Positions 16,993 to 25,657 of a stretch of 51,849 nt of DNA are shown one piece after another. Position numbers and translations under genes: made by a program. The notes under the pieces are model-generated. The model ran no database searches. It saw only the letters and a list, made by a program, of their open reading frames with translations, and was not told where the DNA came from. Origin of the DNA: an uncultured Candidatus Competibacteraceae bacterium (GTDB lineage Bacteria; Pseudomonadota; Gammaproteobacteria; Competibacterales; Competibacteraceae); assembly GCA_903879705.1 (NCBI GenBank), contig CAIRMO010000012.1, positions 1 through 51,849 on the forward strand, written 5' to 3'. The stretch's first letter is position 1. Each line of letters opens with the position of its first letter.

Positions 16993-17155
16993 ATGACAAC
17001 AATTGACGATTTCATTGATATTCCCTGAGTATCGGGAAGCGAGAAGATCACTTGCGGTCAAGATGGTTTAGATGAACTTTAAAACAAAAGACATTTGTGA
17101 ATTATTAAGTTGGATAGTAATTAGACTGAACCAATCCCCAAAGCTAATGGTTTAA
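16993..17155 (+). pseudogene. Probable N-terminal remnant of an IS630-like transposase
   Basis: From the ATG at 16993 the reading is MTTIDDFIDIP then stop. With a +1 shift at about 17024 it continues as EYREARRSLAVKMV, a stop, then TKDICELLSW and a stop at 17153-17155. The pattern REARRSLAVKMVL followed by KDICELL resembles the N-terminal helix-turn-helix of IS630-family transposases. It is short and heavily mutated, so this is a moderate call. The rest of 16845-17246 holds nothing I recognise. Confidence 0.4.
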
Positions 17156-17261
17156 TCATGATTAATTAATTATAGCCTAACAATGCGATGCAATATGCTG
17201 TTATCTCTGTCTTACCTGATGGCTTAGTTTACTAGCCTTTTATTAGGTGTATTTTGATCCC

Positions 17262-18242
17262 ATGAATGCCCTTACCACGCACAGTATCTCCCTCGTCATC
17301 CCCGTGTACTGCGGAGAAAAAACACTCCCGGTTCTAATCGAAGAAATTACGCCATTGACACTGGGGCAGATGACGCCCGATGGAAACTGCTTCGTTATCT
17401 GTGAAGTCTTGCTCGTTCATGATTGCGGCCCTGACCGATCCGACAAGAGTATTGAAGATCTTATAGTCCAGTATCCGTTTGTACGGCCAGTGTGGCTGTC
17501 TAGGAACTACGGCCAGCACCCCGCGACTCTGGCGGGCATGGCCAGCGCAACCGGCGACTGGGTTGCAACGATTGATGAAGATGGGCAACAAAACCCAGCA
17601 GACATTGGCCGGATGTTGGATGTCGCTTTGGCTCGATCGTTACAACTTGTGTATGCCCAGCCAACGAATCCACCACCGCACGGCTGGTTGCGAAATATCC
17701 TAAGTCGAACTGCTAAGACTATTACCACCAGGCTACTCAGCAATAGCAAGGTTGGGCGGTTTAGCAGCTTCCGTTTAGTGGATGGTGAAATTGCAAGAAC
17801 TTTAGCGGCTTACTGTGGTAGTGGTGTCTATCTCGACGTAGGACTTTTCTGGATCACCGGACGCATCGGGCACTGTCCAGTGCGGCTAAGAAACGAGATG
17901 GATCGGCCCTCCGGGTACTCATATATCAAATTGCTTTCCCACTTCTGGCGTCTGATCCTTACTACGGGTACGCGCCCACTCAGATTGATCACCCTAATGG
18001 GCGTTAGTTCGGTGGTCTTGGCTATTGTCATTGCCGGCTATGCGCTTTATGGAAAATTTCTTGGAGAGGTGCCTGTCCAAGGCTGGACGTCACTTTTAAT
18101 TGTCGTAGCCTTTTTCTCAGGGTGTATTCTGACTGCGCTTGGCGTCATCGCTGAATATCTTGCGGTAACTATGGGTATCGTCATGGGTAAACCTTTGTAT
18201 GTCGTGACTACTAAACCTACGCGGCCAGTGATTCACGAATGA
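17262..18242 (+). CDS. GT2 polyprenyl-phosphate glycosyltransferase (GtrB/ArnC/DPM1-like)
   Basis: Transfers a sugar from a nucleotide donor to undecaprenyl phosphate at the inner membrane. It has an N-terminal GT2 domain (SISLVIPVYCGEKTL, WLSRNYGQHPATLAGMASAT, then VATIDEDGQQNP with the acidic metal site) and two C-terminal membrane helices near residues 245-270 and 278-305, the GtrB/ArnC layout. An in-frame GTG at 17247 could extend it by five residues, but AGGTG at 17245-17249 reads better as an SD for ATG 17262. The 3' end overlaps the next gene by 4 bp (ATGA). It pairs logically with GtrA (21683) and the GtrII-like protein (14274). Confidence 0.87.
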   Translation: MNALTTHSISLVIPVYCGEKTLPVLIEEITPLTLGQMTPDGNCFVICEVLLVHDCGPDRSDKSIEDLIVQYPFVRPVWLSRNYGQHPATLAGMASATGDWVATIDEDGQQNPADIGRMLDVALARSLQLVYAQPTNPPPHGWLRNILSRTAKTITTRLLSNSKVGRFSSFRLVDGEIARTLAAYCGSGVYLDVGLFWITGRIGHCPVRLRNEMDRPSGYSYIKLLSHFWRLILTTGTRPLRLITLMGVSSVVLAIVIAGYALYGKFLGEVPVQGWTSLLIVVAFFSGCILTALGVIAEYLAVTMGIVMGKPLYVVTTKPTRPVIHE

Positions 18243-19201
18243 TCATTGCTTGGGTTGTGGGAAGCACAGGCCTTTTAGGCTCGGCGCTGTGTCGCGCGTT
18301 ATGCGGCAAAGAAACCCAATTATTCTCGCCCACTGAGCGCTTTCTCTGGAGCAATGAGCCAGAACTCGCGTCTCAACTTACGGCAACTGTTAAAGCATTT
18401 GCTGCTTGCATCGATGCTACTGTTGGGCGATGGGAAATCTACTGGGCCGCAGGGCTAGGCACCATGAGCAGTGCGGAGGCTGACCTTGCGCTTGAAACAC
18501 AAGCGCTGTCGTTATTGCTACGACTGGTAGACTCTGAGCCACGGCTTATGGCCATGCCCGGTGCCGTTGCTTTCACCAGTTCAGCCGGCGCGATTTATGC
18601 GGGGTCACCTGATTACGTTATTAACGAGAACAGTGATCCTGCACCGACTACTGCATATGCTTATGAGAAGCTCAGGCAGGAAGATTTGGTGCGGTCATTT
18701 GCACTCACAAATAAACAGATAGCTGTGTTGCTTGCTCGACTATCAACGCTCTACGGCCCTGGTCAATCGGTCGGAAAACAGCAGGGTCTTTTTGCACATA
18801 TTGCCCGCTGTATACTCAGGAATCAGCCTATCCAGATTTACGTTCCATTTGACACAATTCGCGATTATATTGCTGCCGATGACGCGGCAACCATAATGGT
18901 TTCTACTTTGCGTGCAACAAGCGATAAACCAGGTGTTCTCACCAAGATCATTGCCTCAGAACAACCGACGACAATTGCTGAAATCATTTCAGTCTTTAAA
19001 CGAATTGCCCGGCGCGCTCCGAGAATTATCACGAGTGCGAGTAGATTGAGCAGCATCTATTCCCGCCGAGTTCGATTTCAGTCCGTAGTAATTCCAGAAT
19101 GCTCCCGAGTACCACAAACAAGCCTTCTGGTTGGTATTTCCCAAGTCATGGCCGCAGAACGTGCTGCATTCGTGCGGGGTCTTGGTGAAATTTTAAAGTG
19201 A
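18239..19201 (+). CDS. NAD-dependent epimerase/dehydratase (extended SDR)
   Basis: 320 residues with an N-terminal nucleotide-binding motif WVVGSTGLLGSALCRAL, a TSSAGAIYAGS stretch near residues 114-124 and the catalytic YAYEK (Tyr/Lys of YxxxK) near 138-142, plus RLSTLYGPGQ near 162. It probably forms or interconverts a sugar nucleotide for the polysaccharide. It overlaps both neighbours by 4 bp (ATGA upstream, GTGA downstream), so it is in a tightly coupled operon. The exact reaction (4-epimerase, reductase or other) cannot be told. Confidence 0.82.
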   Translation: MIIAWVVGSTGLLGSALCRALCGKETQLFSPTERFLWSNEPELASQLTATVKAFAACIDATVGRWEIYWAAGLGTMSSAEADLALETQALSLLLRLVDSEPRLMAMPGAVAFTSSAGAIYAGSPDYVINENSDPAPTTAYAYEKLRQEDLVRSFALTNKQIAVLLARLSTLYGPGQSVGKQQGLFAHIARCILRNQPIQIYVPFDTIRDYIAADDAATIMVSTLRATSDKPGVLTKIIASEQPTTIAEIISVFKRIARRAPRIITSASRLSSIYSRRVRFQSVVIPECSRVPQTSLLVGISQVMAAERAAFVRGLGEILK

Positions 19202-20058
19202 GTCTTTCAAACCGCTATCTAATAATGATAAATCCACTGGTTTCCGTATGTATCCCCACTTATCAGGGTGCCGCTTTTTTACCGGCCACGATTGATTCAG
19301 TATTGAATCAATCATACTCAAATATTGAAATCTGGATTCTTGACGACAATTCGCCAGATGACACGCAGGCAGTCGTCGCCTGCTATACTGATTCGCGTAT
19401 TCGATACCTGCGCAATGTAGAAAATCTTGGACCTGAGGGCAATTGGAATAAGTGTTTCGATTTTGCGCGGGGCAAGTACTTCAAACTTCTTCCACAAGAT
19501 GATCTGCTTGAGCCTGATTGTCTTCAGGAGCAGGTATCGTTGCTCGAAGCGGATACTACACATGAAATCGCCTTAGTTTTCGGCTCGAGGAGAATCATCG
19601 ATCCACAAGGTCGAACATTGATCACCCGTGGTCTTCCCCGAACGAAACCTGGCCGCATTGATGGATTAGCATTGATCAAACGCTGCGTCCGTTCTGGAAC
19701 AAATCTGATCGGGGAGCCTGGAAATGTACTATTTCGCCGCGAGATCGTTGATAAAGTCGGTGCCTACGATGCAACCTATCCTTACCTTGTCGATCTCGAC
19801 TACTGGTTTAGAATTCTCATATATGGCGATGCTTACTACACTGCAAAGTGTATGTCCTCATTTCGAGTTTCCCAAGGATCATGGAGCGTCGTAATAGGTA
19901 ATAAGCAGTACCGAGATTTCAAAGGCTTTATTGAGAAGTTTTTTGCCGATGCAAGATTTCGGATATCGAGTGCTGATCGGTTACTGGGCTTTGCCAAAGC
20001 CCGTATGAATACTGTGGGCCGTACTCTCCTCTATTACTTCCTTTTTCTAGGAAAATAA
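19198..20058 (+). CDS. Glycosyltransferase family 2
   Basis: 286 residues with a standard GT-A/GT2 start (PLVSVCIPTYQGAAFLPATI), a first acidic site in ILDDNSPDDTQ near 49-59 and KLLPQDDLLEPDC near 99-111 carrying the DXD-like metal motif. The start is GTG at 19198 overlapping the previous stop (GTGA); an internal ATG at 19225 would remove nine residues and is possible. It ends 2 bp before the following methyltransferase gene. It probably adds one sugar to the repeat unit. Acceptor and donor are unknown. Confidence 0.86.
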   Translation: MSLSNRYLIMINPLVSVCIPTYQGAAFLPATIDSVLNQSYSNIEIWILDDNSPDDTQAVVACYTDSRIRYLRNVENLGPEGNWNKCFDFARGKYFKLLPQDDLLEPDCLQEQVSLLEADTTHEIALVFGSRRIIDPQGRTLITRGLPRTKPGRIDGLALIKRCVRSGTNLIGEPGNVLFRREIVDKVGAYDATYPYLVDLDYWFRILIYGDAYYTAKCMSSFRVSQGSWSVVIGNKQYRDFKGFIEKFFADARFRISSADRLLGFAKARMNTVGRTLLYYFLFLGK

Positions 20059-20060
20059 AA

Positions 20061-20708
20061 ATGAAACAAGATCATGAATATGGACGCACCTATGCGCAAA
20101 GGCAAATCGACCGACAACGAAATCCGTTACGCAAGTTGATCAAGTTCTTCTATATTTCACGCATTTTGCGCCATATTACCGGTCCAACGATTGATCTGGG
20201 ATGCGGTGCTGGACAGATACTTGAACGCCTTCCTTCAGGCTCTCTCGGCATTGAGGTCAATCCATTTCTTGTTGAAGACCTTATCCAGCGTGGACTTCGA
20301 GTTTTTTCAGCACGGGAAAGTCAGGAAGGATTTGATTTAAGCGAAGTAACCCCACATGAATTCAATACTCTAGTGTTATCACACGTCCTTGAACATTTTG
20401 ATAATGCGGATCAAGTTTTACATCGCCTTTTCCGTGATTGTGTTAGTTTAGGCATTTCGACTGTGATTATCGTAGTTCCTAGCGAGGCGGGCTTTCGCTC
20501 TGATTCTACGCATAAGACTTTCATCGACATAGATTATCTTCGCTCCAAGAGTATGATTGAGTGTGAGGGTTTCCGAATGTTTCATCACTCATTCTTTCCC
20601 GGAAATATGCGATTCATTGGAAAATTTTTTGTTTACCACGAACTGATGGTGGTATATCATTTTACGCAGGAGAGTGTCTCTATCGTAAACACGAAATATC
20701 CCAACTAA
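20061..20708 (+). CDS. Class I SAM-dependent methyltransferase
   Basis: 215 residues. SAM motif I is TIDLGCGAGQILERL near residues 50-64, with LGIEVNPFLVEDL as the acidic post-I segment and NTLVLSHVLEHFDNAD near 113-128 as motif II. AGGAAA lies about 7 nt before the ATG, and the gene follows the GT2 gene after only 2 bp. It is likely a sugar methyltransferase of the island, one of three in 9.8-21.6 kb. The true acceptor is unknown. Confidence 0.82.
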   Translation: MKQDHEYGRTYAQRQIDRQRNPLRKLIKFFYISRILRHITGPTIDLGCGAGQILERLPSGSLGIEVNPFLVEDLIQRGLRVFSARESQEGFDLSEVTPHEFNTLVLSHVLEHFDNADQVLHRLFRDCVSLGISTVIIVVPSEAGFRSDSTHKTFIDIDYLRSKSMIECEGFRMFHHSFFPGNMRFIGKFFVYHELMVVYHFTQESVSIVNTKYPN

Positions 20709-20783
20709 TTAGATTATTTATCGCGTAGTTGCAGCGATATTAGGTAGTAGGCGGTGCGTCTGGTTAATACTGAGGAGTTTTGA

Positions 20784-21638
20784 ATGAATTTTGAGTGTCT
20801 TTTCTGCCGTAGCACTGAAGGTTTAATCTTGTATGAATCATGCCAAGATTACTTTTTAGGCAAACCCTATATTGTCGATTATTATCGCTGCGCTGGTTGT
20901 GGCCTAGTTCAGCAATTTCCAATACCAAAAAATATAAATGAGTTTTATGATGCATACCCAATTCATATGAATAAATCAATTTTTCACCGCATCATGCAAA
21001 AAATTGTGATGGCACCCGTCTATTACCAAATTGAACAGCCAGTTACGGCTAAGGTTCTCCTTGATTATGGTTGTGGCAACGGTTGGTTTCTTGGGACGCT
21101 TGAGGGTCAAGGAATGGAACTTATTGGGTTTGAGCCGGACTCAACTCACTCGAGTCGAATAGAGACATTCAGTGCATTTCAGATATTCAGTAATCTCGAT
21201 CTCTTAATTCAATCATACAAGGGAAAGGTAGATATTCTTACGATGCATTTCGTTATGGAGCATTTACCGAATCTTGCTGAAGCATTTAGCAACGTGACTC
21301 AGTTACTCAAACCAGGCGGGATTTTCTTTTTTACTATTCCTAATTTTGACTCACTTGAATCAAGGATTTTTGGAAAAAAATGGCATAATCTTGATCCTCC
21401 CCGCCACTTGAGTTTCCCTAACGAAAAAATAATTAGGATGTTGTCAGGTCAGTACGGATTTCGATGGCTTCGGCAAAAATCGCTCCCATTTCCGAATGGA
21501 TTTGCGGGAAGTATTCCAGTCCTGCTGAGTGGTCATTTCAGATTTCCGATTTTCCTACTAATGTTACCTTTTGGAATTATTTTTTCAAGACTTTTTCCAA
21601 ATGGAATTCATGGCTACTGGCTGGTTAAGGAGCTTTGA
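20784..21638 (+). CDS. SAM-dependent methyltransferase with N-terminal zinc-ribbon-like CxxC pairs
   Basis: 284 residues. The N-terminus has CLFC (residues 5-8) and CAGC (about 37-40), a putative zinc ribbon as found in sugar C-methyltransferases and some glycan methyltransferases. The catalytic part has LLDYGCGNGWFLGTL near 93-107, IGFEPD, and LTMHFVMEHLPN near 152-163, with LKPGGIFFFTIPN. SD GAGGAG is visible at 20772-20777 ahead of the ATG. A hydrophobic stretch near the C-terminus (FPIFLLMLPFGIIFS) may associate with membrane. The family call is firm, the substrate is not. Confidence 0.83.
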   Translation: MNFECLFCRSTEGLILYESCQDYFLGKPYIVDYYRCAGCGLVQQFPIPKNINEFYDAYPIHMNKSIFHRIMQKIVMAPVYYQIEQPVTAKVLLDYGCGNGWFLGTLEGQGMELIGFEPDSTHSSRIETFSAFQIFSNLDLLIQSYKGKVDILTMHFVMEHLPNLAEAFSNVTQLLKPGGIFFFTIPNFDSLESRIFGKKWHNLDPPRHLSFPNEKIIRMLSGQYGFRWLRQKSLPFPNGFAGSIPVLLSGHFRFPIFLLMLPFGIIFSRLFPNGIHGYWLVKEL

Positions 21639-21682
21639 GTCAGACCGCATGGGGCGTTAGCAAATTCTCTAAGGAAATAATT

Positions 21683-22114
21683 ATGGAAAGATCAGCAATG
21701 CTAATCGGCCAGTTGCGGAAATGCCAAGTGTTGCACTTCCTCATCATCGGTATCGTCAATACCTCCTTCAGCTACGGAATCTATGCGGGACTGCTATTTG
21801 TTGGCGTTAGTTATGCTCTTGCCAACCTTGTGGCCTTGGTGACAGGTATCCTGTTTAGTTTTAAGACGCAAGGGCGTTTGGTGTTCGGTAACCCAGATAA
21901 CCGTCTGCTGGGGCGATTCATATTAAGTTGGGGATTAATTTATATTTGTACAATCATTTTTATTGGTCGGATAATAGCCTTGGGCCTTGATGCATACTCC
22001 GCGGGCGCACTGGCATTGCCTCTTAGTGTTTTACTTTCTTACCTAACCCAGAAGTATTTCGTTTTCCGAAAATCTGGCGTTGCCGCACATCCCACAGAGA
22101 TTGATCGTGTTTAG
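21683..22114 (+). CDS. gtrA: GtrA family membrane protein (putative bactoprenol-sugar flippase)
   Basis: 143 residues with four hydrophobic helices and the GtrA pattern (FLIIGIVNTSFSYGIYAGLLF, VALVTGILFSFKTQGRLVF, LSVLLSYLTQKYFVFRK). Proteins of this family flip undecaprenyl-P-glucose across the inner membrane. An upstream in-frame TTG at 21635 overlaps the methyltransferase stop, but ATG 21683 has AAGGA at 21671-21675 with ideal spacing and gives the usual family length, so I take it as the start. It is the last gene of the AT-rich island. Confidence 0.85.
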   Translation: MERSAMLIGQLRKCQVLHFLIIGIVNTSFSYGIYAGLLFVGVSYALANLVALVTGILFSFKTQGRLVFGNPDNRLLGRFILSWGLIYICTIIFIGRIIALGLDAYSAGALALPLSVLLSYLTQKYFVFRKSGVAAHPTEIDRV

Positions 22115-22140
22115 TGACGTAGAGATAACCCCTAAACTAA

Positions 22141-22212
22141 ATGACTCCCCGGCTAAAGCCAGTGGGTAGTGAGGCGAGAAACCTGCGCACAACAGCCATT
22201 GGCGAAACCGTG
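22141..22212 (+). other. Junction sequence, possible remnant of a TnpB-type 3' end
   Basis: An in-frame ATG at 22141 would extend the next glycosyltransferase by 24 residues reading TPRLKPVGSEARN and TTAIGETVMP, which does not look like a glycosyltransferase N-terminus and has no SD. It resembles the hydrophilic tails of IS200/IS605 TnpB proteins. It sits exactly where composition changes from AT-rich to GC-rich. The identification is weak. Confidence 0.25.
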
Positions 22213-23379
22213 ATGCCTGTAGTCAAGATTGTCCTCAGCGTCGACATCATCCGCCCACCGCTGGCCGGTATTGGTCACTACACCCTGCAACTGGCGCGAG
22301 GGTTGCGCGCTGATCCGGCTGTTACCGATCTCCGCTATTTTTCCACCTACCGCTGGCTGGCTGATCCCGAATCGGCGCTGGTTGCTGGTCCTTCCCTGCA
22401 CCAGGCCCGGCGTTGGCTGCCCTGCAAGCCGCAAGTGGCCCTGCTTTACGGCGCGCTGCAATCGCGCTGGTTTCGCCGCCAGGTCGAGCGCTTTCCCGAT
22501 CATCTGCTGCACGTTCCCAACTTTATTTTGCCGCCCTGCGCCAATCCGACCGTCGTCACCCTGCATGACCTCTCGCATCTGCATTACCCGCAGTTTCATC
22601 CCCGCGAGCGGATTGTTTATCTCGAGCGCTACCTGCCCCAAACCCTGCAACAAGCGACCCGGCTGATTGCGGTATCCGAGTTTGTGCGCCAGGAAATCAT
22701 CACTCTGCTGGGGGTGGCTCCAGAACGGATCGTGACCGTTCACAACGGCGTGGACCCGGCGTTCCATCCTTACTCCAGCATCGAGCTGGCCCCGGTGCTG
22801 AGTCGGCACGGTCTGCAAGCCGGTAGTTATCTGCTGGCGGTCGCCACCCTGGAGCCGCGCAAGAACCTGGGCCGGCTGGCCGAGGCTTACGGCGGACTGC
22901 CGGCGACGCTGCGGCAGCGCTATCCGCTGGTTCTGGTCGGTGCGCGCGGCTGGCTGACCGAGGCTTTGGAACAGCAACTGGCCCCGCTGGAACGCTGCGG
23001 CCAACTGCGTCGGCTGGGCTACGTTCCCCAAGAGGAATTGCCCCGGCTGTACGCTGGCGCCCATGCCTTCGCTTATCCTTCACTCTATGAAGGCTTTGGA
23101 CTGCCGGTGCTGGAGGCAATGAGTTGCGGCATTCCGGTGCTAACCGCTAACCGCGCTTCCCTGCCTGAAGTCGCTGGCGATGCCACACTCCTGGTGAATC
23201 CCGAAGACGTGGACGCCATCGCCGCCGGTCTGGAGCGATTGCTGACCGATCAGGAATGGCGGGCGGGCGCGGTTCAGCGGGGATTGCAGCAGGCGGGGCG
23301 GTTTTCGTGGACGCGGTGTATAAAGGAAACCATCGCAGTCTATCAACGAAATTCAGAGACGAAAATCAATGTACACTGA
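22213..23379 (+). CDS. Glycosyltransferase family 4 (GT-B)
   Basis: 388 residues from the preferred start. The start of homology is KIVLSVDIIRPPLAGIGHYTLQLARGL, the classic GT4 mannosyltransferase-like N-terminus. The C-terminal donor domain has LLAVATLEPRKNLGRL, GYVPQEELPRLYAGAHAFAY and EGFGLPVLEAMSCGIPVLT, which contains the EX7E motif. An ATG at 22141 in frame adds a non-homologous leader; ATG 22213 fits the family. It is GC-rich, unlike the island upstream, so it belongs to the older backbone. The last 11 bp overlap the following methyltransferase gene. Confidence 0.88.
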   Translation: MPVVKIVLSVDIIRPPLAGIGHYTLQLARGLRADPAVTDLRYFSTYRWLADPESALVAGPSLHQARRWLPCKPQVALLYGALQSRWFRRQVERFPDHLLHVPNFILPPCANPTVVTLHDLSHLHYPQFHPRERIVYLERYLPQTLQQATRLIAVSEFVRQEIITLLGVAPERIVTVHNGVDPAFHPYSSIELAPVLSRHGLQAGSYLLAVATLEPRKNLGRLAEAYGGLPATLRQRYPLVLVGARGWLTEALEQQLAPLERCGQLRRLGYVPQEELPRLYAGAHAFAYPSLYEGFGLPVLEAMSCGIPVLTANRASLPEVAGDATLLVNPEDVDAIAAGLERLLTDQEWRAGAVQRGLQQAGRFSWTRCIKETIAVYQRNSETKINVH

Positions 23380-23899
23380 ATCACGCTTACTCCTCCTTGA
23401 ACAGATGCCTAAGCACTCAATCTGCGCCGAGATTGGCGTTTGGAAAGGGGATTTCAGTGATCTGATCATCCGGTACACGACCCCCGCCGAATTGCATCTG
23501 ATCGACCCTTGGGTGTTTACAACGGCCTATGGACGACGGTGGTATGGCGGCAAAAAGGCCCAAAGCCAGGCTGACATGGACGCGATCCACGATGAGGTGC
23601 AGTTTCGGTTCCATGAAGCGCCAGCCGTGCGAATTCACCGGGAGCTATCGGCGGTGGCGGCTGACCGATTCCCTGACTGGTTCTTCGACTGGATCTATAT
23701 CGATGGCAACCACTACTACGAATTTGTAAAGCAGGATCTCGAACGCTACTTACCAAAGATCAAGCCTGGCGGAATCATCGCTGGCGATGATTTTGAGTGG
23801 ACGTGTGAGGAACTGGCCGGAATGTTACCCATCAAGACCGCCGTCGACGAGTTTGTCGCTAACCACGGACTGCCGCTGACGCTGATAGGGGAGTCGTAA
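23369..23899 (+). CDS. Class I SAM-dependent methyltransferase (Methyltransf_24-like)
   Basis: 176 residues. The N-terminal SAM motif ICAEIGVWKGDFSDLI near 17-32, LHLIDPWVF near 44-52, DWIYIDGNHYYEFVKQDLERY near 110-130 and GGIIAGDDFEW near 139-149 match the small methyltransferases often found beside surface-polysaccharide glycosyltransferases. It overlaps the GT4 gene by 11 bp. It ends 63 bp before the T2SS operon. Acceptor unknown. Confidence 0.8.
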   Translation: MYTESRLLLLEQMPKHSICAEIGVWKGDFSDLIIRYTTPAELHLIDPWVFTTAYGRRWYGGKKAQSQADMDAIHDEVQFRFHEAPAVRIHRELSAVAADRFPDWFFDWIYIDGNHYYEFVKQDLERYLPKIKPGGIIAGDDFEWTCEELAGMLPIKTAVDEFVANHGLPLTLIGES

Positions 23900-23962
23900 T
23901 ACGTTATCCAATGCCCGCGGTGTGACGGTTAACGAGCCGCTGCCTCACCACAAAGATCGCAC

Positions 23963-25624
23963 ATGATTTCTCCCCGACTGGGTGAGTTGTTACTCGCCAA
24001 GGAACTGATTAACGCCGCCGATCTGGATAAGGCGCTCCTGCTGCAACAGCAAATCGGCGGACGGCTGGGCGCATTACTGATCCGGATCGGTGCGCTCTCC
24101 GAAGATGGCCTGCTGCCAGTGCTGGCCGAACAGTTGGAGATGCCGCTGCTCGATGCCGACGAACTGCTCACCCTCGGCAGCGCCTGGCTGGAACAGACCG
24201 GCGTCGAGCTGAACTGGTGGATCGATCAGGAAGTGCTGGCCTGGGAAACCGGCTCGGGCGCGATCCGTTGCGTGGCGCGCGATCCCCTCAATCCGGCTCT
24301 CAGCGAGGCCATTGAACGGATTTTTCCGGGGCGGGCGCTGGAATGGCGGCTGGCACGCAGTCACGATCTGGAGCGGGCGCTGGATCTATTGAGCCGCAGC
24401 AACGCCGCGTTACTGTCCGGCGACGCCACCGTCGCCCACCTGCGCGAACTGGCCGAAGAAGCGCCGGTGATCGAGTTCGTCAACAACCTGCTGTCGCAAG
24501 CCTTTGAAGCCCGCGCCTCGGATATCCACATCGAACCCGAAGAAACCGTCTGCATGGTGCGCTACCGCATCGATGGCATTCTCTACACCCGCTTTAACCT
24601 GCCCCGGGATCGCTTCAACGCCATCGCCTCCCGGATCAAGCTGATTTCCGGCATGGATATCGCCGAGCGCCGTTTGCCCCAGGATGGGCGACTGGGTGCC
24701 CGGGTGAGTGGCTCGGAAGTGGATATCCGGGTCTCGGCGCTACCCGGAGTGCATGGCGAATCCATCGTCATGCGGCTGTTGCCCAAGGAACGGCAGGATT
24801 ACCGGCTGGACCGGCTCGGTCTGGAAGACGATCATCTGGAGTTGCTATCCCGGCTGATTCAGGAACCGCACGGCATTCTGCTGGTGACCGGCCCGACCGG
24901 TTCCGGCAAGTCGACCACGCTCTACGCCGCGCTGGAGGCGGTCAATGACCGCAAGCGCAAGGTCATCACCGTCGAGGATCCGGTGGAATATCAACTGGCC
25001 GGGATTACCCAGATTCAGGCCCACGCTGAAATCGGCTACACCTTCGCCCGGGCTTTGCGGGCGATCCTGCGTCAGGACCCCGACATCATCATGATCGGGG
25101 AAATCCGCGATCAGGAAACCGCCGAAATCGCAGTCCAGGCTTCGCTGACCGGTCATTTGGTGCTGTCAACCCTGCACACCAACGACGCCCTGAGCGCGTT
25201 CACCCGACTGATTGACATGGGCGTCGAGCCGTTCCTGGTCGCCACTCCAATCCGGGCGGTGATGGCGCAACGATTGGTGCGCCGGCTGTGTCCTGCCTGT
25301 GCCGCCCCGATGGCTGCGCCCGCCTTCAGCGCCGAGATTCAGCAGGCGCTGCCGCCCGCCTGGCGGGATGCCGCACCGCAATGGCGACAAGCGGTCGGCT
25401 GTCCGGCCTGCCAGGGCACCGGCTACCGTGGCCGGGTCGGGATTTATGAACTGGTAGAAGTCAGCCCGCCATTGCAAACCCTGATTTTGAAGGCCGCCCC
25501 TCTTGAGGAATTGCGGGAACTGACCCGCCAGCAGGGTTGGCGCACCTTGCGCGGCGATGGCTTTCTCAAAGCCTGGCAAGGTCGCACCAGCCTCGATGAA
25601 GTGTTGCGGGTCACCGCGCAATAA
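23963..25624 (+). CDS. gspE: Type II secretion ATPase GspE
   Basis: Cytoplasmic hexameric ATPase powering pseudopilus assembly. It is 553 residues. The N-terminal MshEN/N1E domain (residues ~1-140, RLGELLLAKELI and GRLGALLIRIGAL) is followed by the N2E/C-terminal ATPase core. Walker A is GPTGSGKSTT near 311-320, the Asp box region is ITVEDPVEYQL, and Walker B is DIIMIGEIRDQET near 375-387. A zinc-binding tetracysteine module (CPACAAPM ... CPACQGTGYRGRVGIYE) near 446-495 is typical of GspE/PilB. It is the first gene of a ten-gene cluster in the order E-F-G-H-I-J-K-L-M-C/N. Confidence 0.96.
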   Translation: MISPRLGELLLAKELINAADLDKALLLQQQIGGRLGALLIRIGALSEDGLLPVLAEQLEMPLLDADELLTLGSAWLEQTGVELNWWIDQEVLAWETGSGAIRCVARDPLNPALSEAIERIFPGRALEWRLARSHDLERALDLLSRSNAALLSGDATVAHLRELAEEAPVIEFVNNLLSQAFEARASDIHIEPEETVCMVRYRIDGILYTRFNLPRDRFNAIASRIKLISGMDIAERRLPQDGRLGARVSGSEVDIRVSALPGVHGESIVMRLLPKERQDYRLDRLGLEDDHLELLSRLIQEPHGILLVTGPTGSGKSTTLYAALEAVNDRKRKVITVEDPVEYQLAGITQIQAHAEIGYTFARALRAILRQDPDIIMIGEIRDQETAEIAVQASLTGHLVLSTLHTNDALSAFTRLIDMGVEPFLVATPIRAVMAQRLVRRLCPACAAPMAAPAFSAEIQQALPPAWRDAAPQWRQAVGCPACQGTGYRGRVGIYELVEVSPPLQTLILKAAPLEELRELTRQQGWRTLRGDGFLKAWQGRTSLDEVLRVTAQ

Positions 25625-25657
25625 CCGCTTGCCCGACATCAGCCCATAGCGATCCCC

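Noticed and set aside
22153-23119. Long open frames on the minus strand
   Set aside because: Antisense shadows of a GC-rich GT4 gene whose plus-strand protein has clear family motifs.
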